Part shown: positions 11,467-23,099 of the stretch, one piece after another
How the letters are laid out: every line of letters begins with the position of its first letter
Numbering within the stretch: the first letter of the stretch is position 1
Assembly (NCBI GenBank): GCA_022495995.1
Contig: JAFEMH010000340.1
Coordinates: 770,149-834,148, forward strand
Direction of reading: 5' to 3'
DNA length: 64,000 nucleotides
Source of the DNA: Adenophora triphylla var. japonica
Taxonomy: Eukaryota > Streptophyta > Magnoliopsida > Asterales > Campanulaceae
The notes under the pieces: generated by a model
The model's database searches: none
The model's input: only the letters and a program-made list of their open reading frames with translations
What the model was told of the DNA's origin: nothing
Position numbers and translations under genes: made by a program

Positions 11467-12037
11467 CCTAAGATTTGACTATTTTTGGGAAGTTGCCCTA
11501 TGATTTGACTATTTTTGGGAAGTCGCTCTAAGATTTGACTATTTTTGGGAAGTTGCCCTATGATTTGACTATTTTTGGGAAGTCGCCCTATGATTTGACT
11601 ATTTTTGGGAAGTCGCCCTAAGATTTGACTATTTTTGGGAAGTTGCCCTATGATTTGACTATTTTTGGGAAGTCGCCCTAAGATTTGACTATTTTTGGGA
11701 AGTTGCCCTATGATTTGACTATTTTTGGGAAGTCGCCCTAAGATTTGACTATTTTTGGGAAGTTGCCCTATGATTTGACTATTTTTAGGAAGTCTCCCTA
11801 TGATTTGACTATTTTTGGGAAGTCACCCTATGATTTGACTATTTTTGGGAAGTCGCCCTAAGATTTGACTATTTTTGGGAAGTCGCCCTATGATTTGACT
11901 ATTTTTGGGAAGTCGCCCTAAGATTTGACTATTTTTGGGAAGTCGCCCTAAGACTTGACTATTTTTGGGAAGTCGCCCTAAGATTTGACTATTTTTGGGA
12001 AGTCGCCCTAAGATTTGACTATTTTTGGGAAGTCGCC
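11467..12037. repeat. 30-bp tandem array, about 19 units (element B 3' region)
   Basis: Head-to-tail 30-bp units with TTTGACTATTTTTGGGAAGT and then CGCCCTAAGA or TGCCCTATGA. No length drift over 570 bp. The AAGA and ATGA variants alternate in the left half, suggesting 60-bp amplification steps. No unique spacers. Confidence 0.97.
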
Positions 12038-12109
12038 CTGGTAATGGTTTCAGTTTGTCGAATTAGGAGATGATTGCGATTTATCGCTTTACTAGTGTTG
12101 TGTGTGATA

Positions 12110-12350
12110 GCGTTTTAGGTGCCTCAAACCTTAATGATGGCGTCTTAGGTGCCTCGAACCTTGATGATGGCGTCTTAGGTGCCTCGAACCCTGATGACGG
12201 CGTCTTAGGTGCCTCGAACCTTGGTGATGGCGTCTTAGGTGCCTCGAATCTTAATAATGGCGTCTTAGGTGCCTCGAACCTTGATGATGGCGTCTTAGGT
12301 GCCTCGAACCCTGATGATGGCGTCTTAGGTGCCTCGAACCTTGTTGATGG
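12110..12350. repeat. Second 30-bp tandem array, 8 units (element B 3' region)
   Basis: The unit contains CGTCTTAGGTGCCTCGAACC. It is unrelated in sequence to the array at 11467-12037 but has exactly the same 30-bp period. Because 30 is a multiple of 3 it is open on both strands as 10-residue repeats; I do not regard it as coding. Confidence 0.97.
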
Positions 12351-13019
12351 GTGATCTGGAGGCATCAACTTGTCTTGAAACGATTTCCTTCGATGTTCGT
12401 ATCCTTTCGTTGGGGACAGACTCCGAGGGGATAGATAGACTTTTGGTGGACTTTATTTGAAGGGATCGGTCTTACGTTTGCTGCCGGAGGTGAAAACGAG
12501 GAAAGAGACGGAATTCAGTTGACTTTTGTCAGGGATGAACCTAAGTTGAGGTTTAGTTCCGAAGTATGAACCTAAGTTTGAGGTTTTGTACCTGAGGGAG
12601 ACTATTTGAGGGCGTTCTCGCTGGGGAAGATTCGAGCTTACGATGATTACCGGGGAAAAGGGTGACCTTGTTGGTCAAGCGGCTGGACCTATGGTAGGCT
12701 ACCTATGTATCCCGAGTGGGAATCAAGCCTGGACGTAGTTCGAAATCCACTGGACAGTTAGGAACAGGTCTAGGATCCTGGGCCTTTTGATAATTCGGAG
12801 GCTGTCACCTTAAGGAACTAAAGCTTCCGTCGCTATTTGCGGAGATAGAGATAGCTAAAGCTATGGGTAATCATGCAACATTTGAGATATGTTGAGGGAC
12901 TAACGTACCTTTGCTGTGCTTACATGCAGGAGAGCAAGTCGCGGGGGCTGTGTGGTAGTTGATAGTGTTGAGAGTCTTGATGTACCTGATCGAGATGTTG
13001 AAACATTTAGGGGCGTGAG
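12351..13019. other. Element B 3' region between arrays
   Basis: Non-coding. Holds motif copy 3 (about 12660-12740) and, at 12815-12865, a single diverged copy of the unit that forms the tandem array in element C (AGCTTCCGTCGCTAT ... GGAGATAGAGATAGCTAAAG). Confidence 0.7.
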
Positions 13020-13268
13020 GTACCTCTGACCGATTGGCATTTAAAAACTTGGCGTCCCTGACCTACTTGCTTTTGAGAACTTGCTGTCTCTGATCGAATT
13101 GCATTTTGAGAACTTGGCGTCCCTGACCGATTTGCATTTGAGAACTTGGCGTCTTTAACCGAATTGTACCTGAGAACTTGGCGTCCCTGACCGATTTGCA
13201 TTTTGAGAACTTGGCGTCCCTGACCGATTTGCATTTGAGAACTTGGCGTCTCTGACCGATTGTAGACA
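13020..13268. repeat. Tandem array of about 32-33 bp, about 7 units (element B)
   Basis: Units contain GAACTTGGCGTCCCTGACCG followed by ATTTGCATTTGA; both unit length and sequence vary slightly. A third independent array in the same 3' region. Confidence 0.92.
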
Positions 13269-13637
13269 CTGGAGGCGGTCTTCATATATTTGTGGATGTT
13301 GGGGGTTACCAGAGCTTCGTCTTTGCCAAGCTATAGACATGGGGACTATCTTTGCCAAATTGTAGATGCTGGAGGCTGTCTTCACGGACTTGATGCGCTG
13401 CAGACCTGGAGCCAAGGTGGTGTTGTCCTAATGTGTCTGAGGTATCAGTCATTTGTTGAAGTTATTGGAATTACGCTTCAGTGGAGACCATCTTTGCTGC
13501 GGGGTGGCTTCGGGTAGTGATGGAAAACTGGTCTTTCGTGCTTGAATTGCTACATTTGTTAGCAGAGGGACAAATGCACATATGACATTCATGATGATGG
13601 ATTCATCCATGGAACTAAAAATGATTCGCAATAGCTT

Positions 13638-13671
<34 letters not shown>

Positions 13672-14599
13672 CATGTTTTGCATGCTACATGAGCCCTGGG
13701 GAGATTTTTGTGGGGATGCATGTGGTGAGAGGGTTTGTATGTGTTGTGGACTGTTTGGGACAAGCTTTGAGCTGGTGGGGTGATATCCTTTGGTCGCGGA
13801 CTGAATTGCATGTCATTGATGAGGTCAACTTTGATTTTGGGATGAAGTTGGATTTGAACCCCGGGTCTCGATTGAAATTTCTTTTCAGTCTCGGACATTT
13901 GAAGCTGATGCTGACAGGCTCTAGAATCAAAGTATGTTGTTATAAATTTGGAGAATGACTTGGCGAAATGCTGATATGAGGAGATTCCCAGTTCTCAACC
14001 TTTGATGATGCAGGGAGTTGCCATATACCAAGTTCTAAAGCTGAAACTCCAAGATAGTTGTTGAGGTGACTAGGTCTTTCTTCTGAAGATAGGTGTGACT
14101 TGATAAAACCCCATTCCGAAAGCCACAGAATCTTTCTCTGAATGATTTGATGAGGCCCCAGGTTCAACAAAGCATCACTACAGAGGTCCAGTTAAAGGTT
14201 TGACTGTAAAACTGACATACTGATGAAGTACCAAGCCGATCGATCAACGTGAGAGACCTCGAGGTGAAGTTGATGTGACCCCAGATTCATTGCAGCATTA
14301 CGTCATGAAGTGAGAAACCCATCTTTGATAACAACTATGAAACTAGAATCCTCGAGGCGAAATTGACAACAACTATGCAACTAGAATCCTCCCTTCGAAG
14401 GGTGTCTTCCATATGGGAACTGTTAGCCATAGTGGCACTTGGCTTGTTCATGGCTTCAATCATATTCACCTTACGTTTTTTTTTTCTAGGGAATGGATTG
14501 TTGACTGTATTGGGTCCTTGGAGTACCCTTTTCGATCAGTTCTCACATCGCCCTTTTCAGAGCATACTAGTGGGAAGCACAGAGTTTAGTTGTGTCGAA
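13269..14599. other. Element B, region between arrays and second gag piece
   Basis: No coding signal I can support up to about 14360. Diverged gag-derived sequence probably continues to about 14400 on the minus strand. A 32-T run lies at 13640-13671. Confidence 0.5.
13640..13671 (-). repeat. Poly(T) run of 32 (poly(A) on the element strand)
   Basis: Uninterrupted homopolymer. On the minus strand it is an A32 tract downstream of the second gag piece. It could be a simple repeat or the trace of a poly(A) tail. Confidence 0.95.
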
Positions 14600-16810
14600 G
14601 GGACACGGGATCCATGGGGCGATGGTTGTGCAGTCAAACCTTCCTTCACAAATCCACGAAAGACGTCGCTCAGAGGCATTCCGAAATCTTCAAACTTAAG
14701 GCTTCGCGACTTGGGCACATCACCTTTCCTTGGCACGAAAGGAGTGGCATTGTTGTAATCCTGTCCCCAATAGGGCTGGGCAGGAGTCGTGTTGGAGGTG
14801 GAAGAAACCCGATATACGTAGCGGGTGCAACAACTTGCTGGCGATTGTAAGCCCTCTCAAATTTAGCCCCGGAATTGACCATTGCCCGAGATCCGGATAG
14901 GGAAATTGCTAAGTGAGGCCCTTAAATGCGGCTTCAAGCATGACCGAAAGATGTCCGGTTGTGCCTCTTCGTAAGGAGGAGTTGCCATTTCGCTAAGTTT
15001 CAAGTTCCAATGCTCGTAAAAATCCCGAAGTTCTCGTCGGGGCTACCGTTGTCTGCAAGTCAACTCTAAAATTAACTTTATACTTTTCTGTGAAGGCACT
15101 TGTAATCTGGTCCCATGTAGCCCTGACCTCGGGTTTTAAGCGGAAGAACCACTTCAAAGCACTGGATTTCAAAGAGAGGCTGAAATAGTCCGCCAACTGC
15201 TGATTGGTGCACCCTTTGGCCTTCATTGCCAAGGTATACGTGTCCAGATGGGTTTTTGGGCATGCAGTCCCATCAAAGATGTCCAGATTAGGCATCACGA
15301 ATTTGTGGGGCAGGGGAACAATGGAGTCCGGGTCCGTAGGCCAGAAGGCAGACTTCTTAGCGATCAATTCAGCAATCTGCGCTTTCAATTCCTTATCTTT
15401 GTTCCATGAACCAAAACCAGATGAGGGTCCGGTGGTGGAACCAGAGTGTTCAAGCCGGCGACTGAGCTAGAGAGAGGAGCTACCACTGGCGGCAGACTGG
15501 TGGAGGGAACGGCCGATCCGGGGATGTAGGTGAAAACCTGTCCTTGGCCCAAATTACCCTGGGGAGTGTGAGTAGGAGCCTGGTCAAAGGGATAGAACCC
15601 AGTGGCTTGCTGTTAACTTCCGATTGGCAAAGAGGGTGGTGGTAGACCTGAGGTGGCCGGGTAGCTAGAGTTTCCATAAAACTTAAATACGGGTTGTGAC
15701 CCTTGTTTATTGAACTGCATGCACGCTTGGCTGGGGTGATGGTGTATAACCGGGAGGATACTGTGGTCCGGTGATTCTGATGAGACAGAGATTAGGGGCT
15801 TGGTGGCCCATTGATCCCTGAGTGAGAAATGGGTTTGTGGAAGCTGTGTTAGGAGCAACTGAACTAGCATTATTCTGTTGTCCCGAACCAAACTGTGGTG
15901 GCATCCCAAACTGTTGCTGCGGCACTCTAAACTGTTGTTGTGAAGGTTCGACTTGATCGTTTCTGAACTGAGACGGGATTCCAATTTGCTGTGGCATTCC
16001 AAGGTACCCCCAACCATGAGAAGACATTCCGTACTGATTTTGTTCCTACTGAGGAACTGCGAACTGATTCGTCCCGTCAGGCTGCATGGATCCAGTGGTC
16101 TGTAGTTGGGGAGCTGGCTGACCCAAAGATCGAGGAGATAGTACCATAGGAGGCTGGTGGTGGCATCCTGGAGTAGTCTGGGCGACCGAGAGTGGGATTG
16201 GGGGTTTGCTGTCCCGTTAAGGCGGTCATGAAGGGATCTTGTGAGACTTGTGCGGTGCCGGGGACTGGCTGTCTTGAACTGGGTTGCTGTCGAGGCATTC
16301 CAAACTGCTGGGGCTGAGAAGTTCAAACTGATCCATAGTTGACCGCAGTCAACTGAGAAGTCATACCAAGCTGATGTAACTGAGAAGCCCCTGACTGATC
16401 TGTACCGAGCTGCTGAGGCATACCAAACTGCTGCGACATACCGAGCTGACCCCAACTGTATTGAGGCACACCATACTGGCCCAAATCGGGCTGAATTCAA
16501 TTTGTTTCCCCAAACGACTGTCCCAGACTGAACTGTGAATGTATACCAGATCGAGGCTGAAAGGATGACTGATTCACAGGTTGAGAAGAGTGTGGCCCGG
16601 TGGAGGTTCCATGTGAGGAAGGTGGTGGCATTCGGCGGTAGTCTGTCTGGCCAAGATAGGGATGGGGATCCTTTTCCTCTTCTACCGTGAAAGTCCCATC
16701 GGGTTTGAGGGCATTCATCAAACCAAAATTCCTGACACCTTCCAAGGATAAACATCGAAACCTCATTCTGATTGGCACAAGGAGTTTTATGGACTCGGAT
16801 TCCAATATTA
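14600..16810 (-). pseudogene. Second gag-like segment of element B, with capsid core, multiply frameshifted
   Basis: Minus strand. It starts with PDGTFTVEEE and RRMPPPSSHGTS, then a Gln/Gly/Met/Pro-rich stretch (about 16500-15700) in several frames. The clear retrotransposon gag core at 15388-14993 includes FDGTACPKTHLDTYTLAMK, LKWFFRLKPEVRATWDQ and FTEKYKVNF. After it come diverged pieces: EMATPPYEEAQPDIFRS near 14990 and MPLSDVFRGFVKEGL near 14680. No zinc knuckle was found. The same N-terminal part occurs again in the gag piece at 37.7-39.5 kb, which lacks this core. At least four frame changes. Confidence 0.8.
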
Positions 16811-17176
16811 GCCATGGAAATATGATGAATCTCTGGTCCTGGTTAAAATTCCGTCCTCATCCTTGGACATCAAAGAACTGCGCTTGACAAACCCATGACC
16901 AACATGGCGATCAAATCTCACTTTGCTTGGCAAGGCCTTGGTCTGAAGAGATGTGTTTGCGAAGTCTTGATTTTGAAGAAGTGACTTGGTAGAGCCTTTG
17001 TCTCACGATTGTGAATCTGACACAAACCTGGTAGGCATTGCAGACTGATACTGAGATGAGTCTAAACAAAGACCCAGCCCATCTTGTAGCAAAGTGAAGA
17101 ACCGGCGTGACCAGAGAAGCCCCACTCTAAACAAATGGCTTGACGAAAGTCCTCCCTCAAAGAGTACAGTGCAGCT
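16811..17176. other. Element B sequence left of element C
   Basis: No coding signal recognised. Its right end is the left copy of the target duplication for element C; B continues at 35540. Confidence 0.5.
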
Positions 17177-17181
17177 CTAAT
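17177..17181. repeat. Target-site duplication of element C, left copy (CTAAT)
   Basis: CTAAT directly before the LTR start, repeated at 35535-35539 directly after the other LTR. Confidence 0.93.
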
Positions 17182-17256
17182 TGTGAATGTGTGCCCAAAT
17201 TTTTTTTGTTTGTTGGATTCACGCGAGTTTGAAGACATCCGGTTTAATTTGAAAAA

Positions 17257-17267
17257 CGGAGTCGCCA
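17257..17267 (-). other. PBS-like 11-mer inside U5 of element C 3' LTR
   Basis: Minus strand TGGCGACTCCG, the same 11 bases as the core of this element's PBS, 75 bp inside the LTR edge. Confidence 0.7.
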
Positions 17268-18514
17268 CGCCATTTTGATTACCTCAAAACTTTGAAAAAA
17301 AAGGTTTTATGGGTTCGGAGGTTAAGTTACCCCTTGGGAAGAACAGATCGTCGTTCACCCAAGGTGCCTTGCCGGAGCAAGTCTCCCAAGATCCCATTAA
17401 TCGTGCTTGCTTGCGTGCTTTCTTGTGTGCATGTGTTTGAAAATAAAGGGAGGGAATGTCCCAAGTCGTCTTCCGGACGTACAAACCATTTGTTGGTTGT
17501 CGCTCGGGATTTCTTGGATTTTATGTATTCGGGATTATGATCCCGTCCTCATCTTGGACTTGTGATCATCGCATTTTTTAACCTTGGGACTTGCGTGATC
17601 GAGAGAATGACTCTCTTTACAGTCAAAGATGAGGTTCTTTAGAAAAGGAGGGTCCTTAGCCCATCAATCCTACACTTTAAGATGGTCGAGCTCGTATAGA
17701 TGCTTCATACTCATCTTAAGTGATAATCGGAGATATAGGGTTCAAAGGTGTCCCTTTCTAAAGAGATTATGAAACCTTTATGGAAGGAACAATGTAAAGA
17801 TAGGATCTTTTACACCGGTCCGTTCCGAGGTTACTAATGGGGGAATGGGGGAATGCATGTAAAAATGACATTTTTAATGAAAAGATGACATTTTTGGATT
17901 GCAAAGGATGCATTTGGTTTAAAGAAATGATCTTTATTGCAAAGGATGCATAAAGACACAATTTTTGAAAAGCATAGGATGCTAGTTTATGGTAAAGACA
18001 TGATCTTTAAAGCAAATGATGCTTGGAAAAGGTATTTTGAATGCAAAGGATGCATTTTGATTGAAAAGATTTGATTTTTATATGCAAAGGATGCATAAAG
18101 ATGACATTTTTATTGGAAAATAGGGGTTTTAGGTGCAAAGGATGCACCTTTATGGATAAAGACTACATTTTTAATGGCAAATGATGCCTAATGCATGCAA
18201 AGGGGAAGGGGGAATATAAAGATATGATCTTTAATCTACCAAGTCCCAAGCAAGATAAAAGCAATGCAATGAGCAATTATAGAGCAATTAAGATGCAAGG
18301 TTAGGGCGTGCGAGGTTACCAATGGCTTCCTTTTCTTCTTTGGATGAAGCTAGGAGGAGAGGATTGATCTTGAGCCTTCAAGGAGGAGGGAGATAACTTC
18401 TTGAGCTTCTTCTTCACCTTCTTGAACTTCCAGCTGCTCTTGGGAGGTTTCTTCACGTATTATGAGTATTTGTGAGTGATTTTGTTCATGATCAAAATGG
18501 GTAGAGGAGGGCTC

Positions 18515-18587
18515 TATTTATAGGCAGTCTGGAAATCGCCAATGAAGCCGTGCGGCTAGGGACCTCGAGCTAATGCAGCCGTGCGGC
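18515..18587 (-). promoter_or_regulatory. Element C 3' LTR promoter: TATA box and palindrome doublet
   Basis: TATAAATA on minus at 18515-18522. Two copies of the near-palindrome GCCGTGCGGC lie upstream, the nearer one ending 24 bp from the box and the second 31 bp further. Identical arrangement in the 5' LTR (35223-35295). Confidence 0.6.
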
Positions 18588-18826
18588 ATTATCCCTTGTG
18601 ACTCAGCATTTCTAGAACCATGCAAGGTGGTAATATCTAGAAGCTTCCTCCTAATTAATAAAAACGTGTTTCTTAATTGGGAAGGCTCCCTTTCAGCCTT
18701 TATTCAATTTGGAACTGTTCCGGAATATTTCCGGAACACTAGGAAGGTCCGGGGAATTACCGGGAAACTTACCGAAATTGCCGTGAAATTTAACCGGAAG
18801 GCATGAGCCAGATTTGGGTACTTACA

Positions 18827-18840
18827 GAAGCCCCTCGGCA
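18827..18840 (-). other. Element C polypurine-tract region
   Basis: Minus strand GCCGAGGGGCTTC immediately before the LTR start TGTAAGTAC. Matches the block in element B. Confidence 0.6.
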
Positions 18841-19329
18841 ACGTCACTTTCAAGGCGAGTGGGGTTGTCGATAGAAAAGGATCCGATCTGGCGAATGCCG
18901 AGACGGATTGAGAGACCGAAGTGGTCGAGTGGCTGAACCTCTGGAAGGCTACCTACGTATCCCGGAGGAATCAAGTCAGGCCGTAGTTCGGAATAGATCC
19001 ACTGAGGAATGGAGAAGAGAAACTGGTCTCTTGCTGGGGAAGTAAAAGAAAATGACCTAGGAGGTCAAGCAATTGATCCTACTGGGGATATGCTAGGAGT
19101 GACCAATGTGGTCAGATATCTGAACCTCTATTACTTCATCGCTGATGAGTGACGAAGGAACAGGGTGACCAAAGTGGTCGGATGGCTGGACCTTTTATAA
19201 AAGGCTACCTACGTATCCCGGAGGAATCAAGCCTTGATCGTAGTTCAAGCATCACTAGATAGTTAGGAACGATGTCTAGGATCCTTGAAGGTTTTGACAA
19301 TTAATGGAGGCTATCACCTGAGGAAACTA
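18841..19329. other. Element C 3' region with motif copies 4 and 5
   Basis: Non-coding. The GGCTACCTACGTATCC / CGTAGTTC motif occurs at about 18913-18985 and 19164-19240, each preceded by a GACC-AAAG-TGGTC-like short hairpin. Confidence 0.65.
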
Positions 19330-19770
19330 GAGCTTACGTCACTATCGAGGAGATAGAGGTAGCTAAAGTTGAGAGAAACTTGAGCGTACGTCACTATCTG
19401 GGATAGAGGTAGCTTAAGTTTAGAGAAACTTGAGCGTACGTCACTATCTGGGATAGAGGTAGCTTAAGTTGAGAGAAACTTGAGCGTAGGTCACCATCTG
19501 GGATAGAGGTAGCTTAAGTTAAGAGGAACTCGAGCATACGTCACTATTCGGGATAGAGGTAGCTTAAGTTTAGAGAACTTAGCATACGTCGCTATCCGGG
19601 ATAGAGGTAAGCTAAGTTTAGAGGACTTAACATACGTCACTATTCGGGATAGAGGTAGCTTAAGTTTAGAGAACTTAGCATACGTCGCTATCCGGGATAG
19701 AGGTAGCTTAAGTTAAGAGGAACTTGAGCATACGTCACTATCCTGGATAGAGGTAAGCTAAGTTTAGAGT
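19330..19770. repeat. 50-bp tandem array in element C 3' region
   Basis: About eight to nine degenerate units of about 50 bp, with TACGTCACTATCTGGGATAG and AGGTAGCTTAAGTT. A single diverged unit stands at the corresponding position in element B (12815-12865). Confidence 0.93.
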
Positions 19771-19972
19771 TTTGACAATTCGGAGGTTGTCACCTAGTAT
19801 TATCCCGTTATAACGGAATTAACGGAGGCGACTGGGAAGAAAGCTCAGTTGCTTAGGAGATAAGGGATATCTTCTGAAAAAGATGTTATCTTAGTTAAAA
19901 GATAACGGGAATTGCATGCCCAAGTGGAAGGTCCAGGGGCAGGATTGTAATTTTCTGCTCAGAGCGAATGAG

Positions 19973-20044
19973 GCCGCCCGGCATGAGATGGAGAAAAAGA
20001 AGCCGTACGGCTAGAAGCTTGATTTTTCCAGATTATTTAAAATA
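19973..20044 (+). promoter_or_regulatory. Putative promoter of the antisense plant-mobile-domain gene
   Basis: GCCGCCCGGC (19973-19982) and GCCGTACGGC (20002-20011), 29 bp apart, are followed 22 bp later by a TATA-like TATTTAAAATA (20034-20044). The predicted start codon is at 20157. The doublet plus box resembles the one in this element's own LTR. Confidence 0.45.
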
Positions 20045-20156
20045 GATTTGAACGGGCATTGGCCATTATTGCCGCCCAAGAGCTGCCGAGGAAGAGAGAG
20101 AAGAGGGAGAGAATTTCTTCAAAATCCTTCAATTCCCTTTGCTTCTATCGATTGGA

Positions 20157-22764
20157 ATGGATCCGGAGGGCAATCCTCTACCGAGGCAAGCAAGAAGAAA
20201 TATCTCCGCGGCTGCGAGAAGGAGGAGGAAAGAGCTCGTTCAGACGGAAAGAAAGTATGACTTTCTTACGCCTCCGTCGGAGCTTTACCCGGGGAGAAGA
20301 GAGCACAAATCGACGAACCCGCGTCCGGTTGGGGTAAGCATTCTTATTTGGCTCAATTCCGTCGATTTTGATTGAGTTTTCATTGATTTAGGGCTTGACC
20401 CGAATTTTAGGAATTTTCTAGGATTTTCCTAGGATTTTTGAATGACTTTGAGACATTGACGATGAACCTATGAGTCTAAGAATATGCAATGTGCAATTTG
20501 TTTGACAAAAATAATGGGAATGACCCACTTTTTTCTCGAAAATAAAATAAGAATGATAATTGTCTAAAGTGAGACGGAGTTCTTGCATGTGCTAGAACTA
20601 GGTCAAAATTTTGATTATCAAGATTTTTGGAAGATGAAAAGGATTCATGCATGCCATTTTTGAAAGAATAATGCTTATGTGCAAAGAATTGTGAAAATTG
20701 TGATTTTATGCTTTAGGAAAGCAATGGGGCTTGACATAACGTGTTTCAAGTGATGAAAGACGCTTTTTTGATGCAAATGATGCTAGAAAATTTTTTGTGA
20801 ATGATTTTCTTTTGAAAACATGTGCACTTTTTTGAATATATGCATGCTTTTGAAAATGAAGAATGATTGACACACTTCTTTGTTGTGCTTGTCTACAGGA
20901 GAACAAATCCAGAGGACCATCTGAGATAGCAGTCAGACTTTGGCAGAGGATGCCAGATTTCGAGAAGAATGGGGTGAATCCCAAGCAGCTGGTGCGGGCT
21001 ACCGGCCTAGATCTATTCATCGAGGCTATCGACAGGGGGATCCACATCACCTCTAAGAGCAAGGGCTTGGTCCAGGTCCTATCTGAGTTTTGGTGGGATA
21101 GCACCCATAGCTTTCATCTGAGCTGGGGAGAGCTGACAGTGACTCCTGCTGATTTCACGGCTATTACTGGTCTACAGTTTACTGGGAGGCCCGTGACTTG
21201 GAGAGACCACATTACAGCTGAGGAGTTCCGAGCTTTGGTCGGGTTTGAGCTGATTCCCAAGGGACTGGGTATGGAGACGCGGAATGTCGAGGTGGCAATC
21301 CAGAACTGCATACGGGACTTTGCCGTTAGCGATGTGACTTCCCCGGTAGCTAGAGCATTCGAATGGTTGATGCTTTGTCGGTCACCATTTTTGCTAATTG
21401 CAGGACGCTGGCCATGACTTGCCTTCTCGACTCTGCGGAGAATGTGGATGGGATAGGGACGGTTTCTTGGGGAGAGGCCGGATTGGCGGAGCTCTACTTC
21501 TCTTTGGACATGTACAGCCGGAACAAGGCTGCTTCTATGGACTGTTTCTCCTTTGCCCTTGAGGTTGTCCCTCTTTTTCTTTTCTCTTTCTTTTCTTGTC
21601 TTGAGACTTTTATGAAAGAGAAATGACCCTTTTGATGTTTTTGAACATGCGGAGTGCAGTTACGTGAGGTGATCGGGTTCTTTCCGTGGAACCAACAGAG
21701 CGATATCACAATCTTTCCTGCTATGGTTATTTGGAGGAGATGCGAGAGATAAGTTCACGGGAAAGACCCGGATTACCTTCAACTACAAGATGGTGAGGCC
21801 GGTCATCAACGAGGATGGGCACGACGGAGTGGACTTCTACCCTTGGGGCGAGGCATCAGGAGATTTTCTTTGGGAGATGCCATTGAGGCGACGAGGCGGC
21901 GGAGATGGCTCACTGGGGCGACATGTGATGTCATATATTTGGGGACCGTTTCTCAAGCGGCATGGCCATGTCCCTTCATTGGACGCCATTACTCCTCGGG
22001 ATCCTCCCGGCACGGATGCTTTGCGGCCCGGGGATTGGCCGAGAGGATGAGATTGCTAGGTACCGGGTAGGCGTGGCCGCCGAGGAGTACTGACATGGAT
22101 ACCCCCTACGCCGTGTTTGTGGAGCGGCGGCGAGGACGCCACGAAGCTAGTGAAGGCGGCGGTCACTCGGGGATATGGGGAGGATGAGCCTCTTGACCCG
22201 CCGATCCCTCCTGCGCATCTGTCCTATGTGGTCCATGGAGTTCCGAGGAGGATGAGGATTCCTGTCCCAGACACTAGGGAGCCCCAAGTATACCTGCCGC
22301 TTTGACAACCTTTGTAAGTATACTTTTAGGGTCTCTCCCTTTTCATCTTTCTTTGCATTTTGCAATTACGAGATTTTACGAATTTTTTTTCGAGATTTTT
22401 CTCTTCTTTTTCTCGGAGTTCCGGCTCGCACTTATGATAGGCTGGTCGGGCGAGAATAGGGCTGGAAGGACATGTGCCGGTCCCTTCGAGGAAGGCGCTG
22501 CGCTTCAAAGGCGGCGGCGGATGCACGGGAGCCGGGCGCAAGAGACGGCATGTCGGGGGCACAACGTCTACCTCATCGGCCTCGAAGTACTCTTCCCGGT
22601 GCCATGCCTCGGGCGGGGACCCAATGCCGGCATTCAGAGCGGTGGCTGAGTACGGGCACGATAATGTCCATTTGTCTGATGTGAGCGACCAGGAGGACTT
22701 GATGAGGGAGGCTAGCGTCTACGAGATGAGCAGTGATGAGGAAGAGGAAGAATCAGAGGCCTAG
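20157..22764 (+). pseudogene. Antisense spliced gene in element C, plant mobile domain protein
   Basis: Exon 1 20157-20333 (starts MDPEGNPLPRQARRN, Arg-rich); intron 20334-20898 (GTAAGC...CTACAG, phase 0); exon 2 20899-21365; a 38-nt GT...AG remnant 21366-21403 whose removal would keep the frame; exon 21404-21563; intron 21564-21659 (96 nt, phase 0); exon from 21660, where a one-base indel gives a TAA at 21750-21752 and the frame resumes near 21790; candidate intron 22314-22440; an acidic tail ending at the TAG 22762-22764. The core (EFWWDSTHSFHLSWGEL, VTPADFTAITGLQFTG) is typical of the plant mobile domain family, seen in host MAIN-like proteins and several plant transposons. GT-AG introns on this strand indicate capture of, or evolution as, a plus-strand gene inside the retrotransposon. 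Broken by at least one frameshift. Confidence 0.75.
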
Positions 22765-23050
22765 GAGGTCTCTAGAGTGGAATTAGGAACAAAACAAACA
22801 ATTAACACATTTGATGCACACTTTTTTTGCTTTATTTGGGCGCCGATGGGGCGAAGACGTTGTATTAATGCTTTATTTACTTTTCTAATTTATATTTTTT
22901 TAATTTGCATATTACTTGAGCCTCGGGGCAGTTTTTTGCTTGGAATTGGGGCTGAAACTGGGCCAAAATGATTTATAAATGCTTGAATGGCTTCTGGATA
23001 TGTTTTTTGTACAGGTTTTGGTTGAAAAAGTGGGGTGAAAACTCCCTTGG
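22765..23050. other. Gap between the two antisense genes
   Basis: AT-rich 3' flank of the mobile-domain gene; several T-rich runs near 22880-22910 and no ORF of note. Confidence 0.5.
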
Positions 23051-23085
23051 GCAGCAACTTGGTTGCTGCAGAATTTTTTTTCTGC
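23051..23085. other. Two adjacent short hairpins
   Basis: GCAGCAA-cttgg-TTGCTGC (23051-23069), overlapping GCAGAA...TTCTGC with a T-rich loop (23068-23085). They lie just upstream of the palindrome doublet of the second antisense gene. Confidence 0.45.
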
Positions 23086-23099
23086 AAATGGCTAATGTA

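Larger units (their letters stand above)
17182..18826 (-). repeat. Element C 3' LTR (1645 bp)
   Basis: Plus strand starts TGTGAATG and ends TACTTACA. It contains a stretch (17850-18200) where GCAAAGGATGCA-like words recur, a TATA box (18515-18522, minus), and an 11-mer identical to the core of the PBS at 17257-17267. Confidence 0.96.

Noticed and set aside
11467..12350. CRISPR-like regular repeats
   Set aside because: Units are strictly head-to-tail with no unique spacers, in a plant retrotransposon 3' region.
12070..12368. Open frames of about 95 codons on both strands with 10-residue repeats
   Set aside because: A 30-bp period is a multiple of three, so frames stay open without selection; no start context or homolog.
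13685..13958. Small frames on both strands near the poly(T) run
   Set aside because: No homology recognised and no support from start context; treated as non-coding.
15613..16815. A 400-codon open minus frame
   Set aside because: The recognisable gag residues (TFTVEEE, Gln/Gly-rich repeats) are in other frames; this is mostly a shadow frame of a low-complexity gag.
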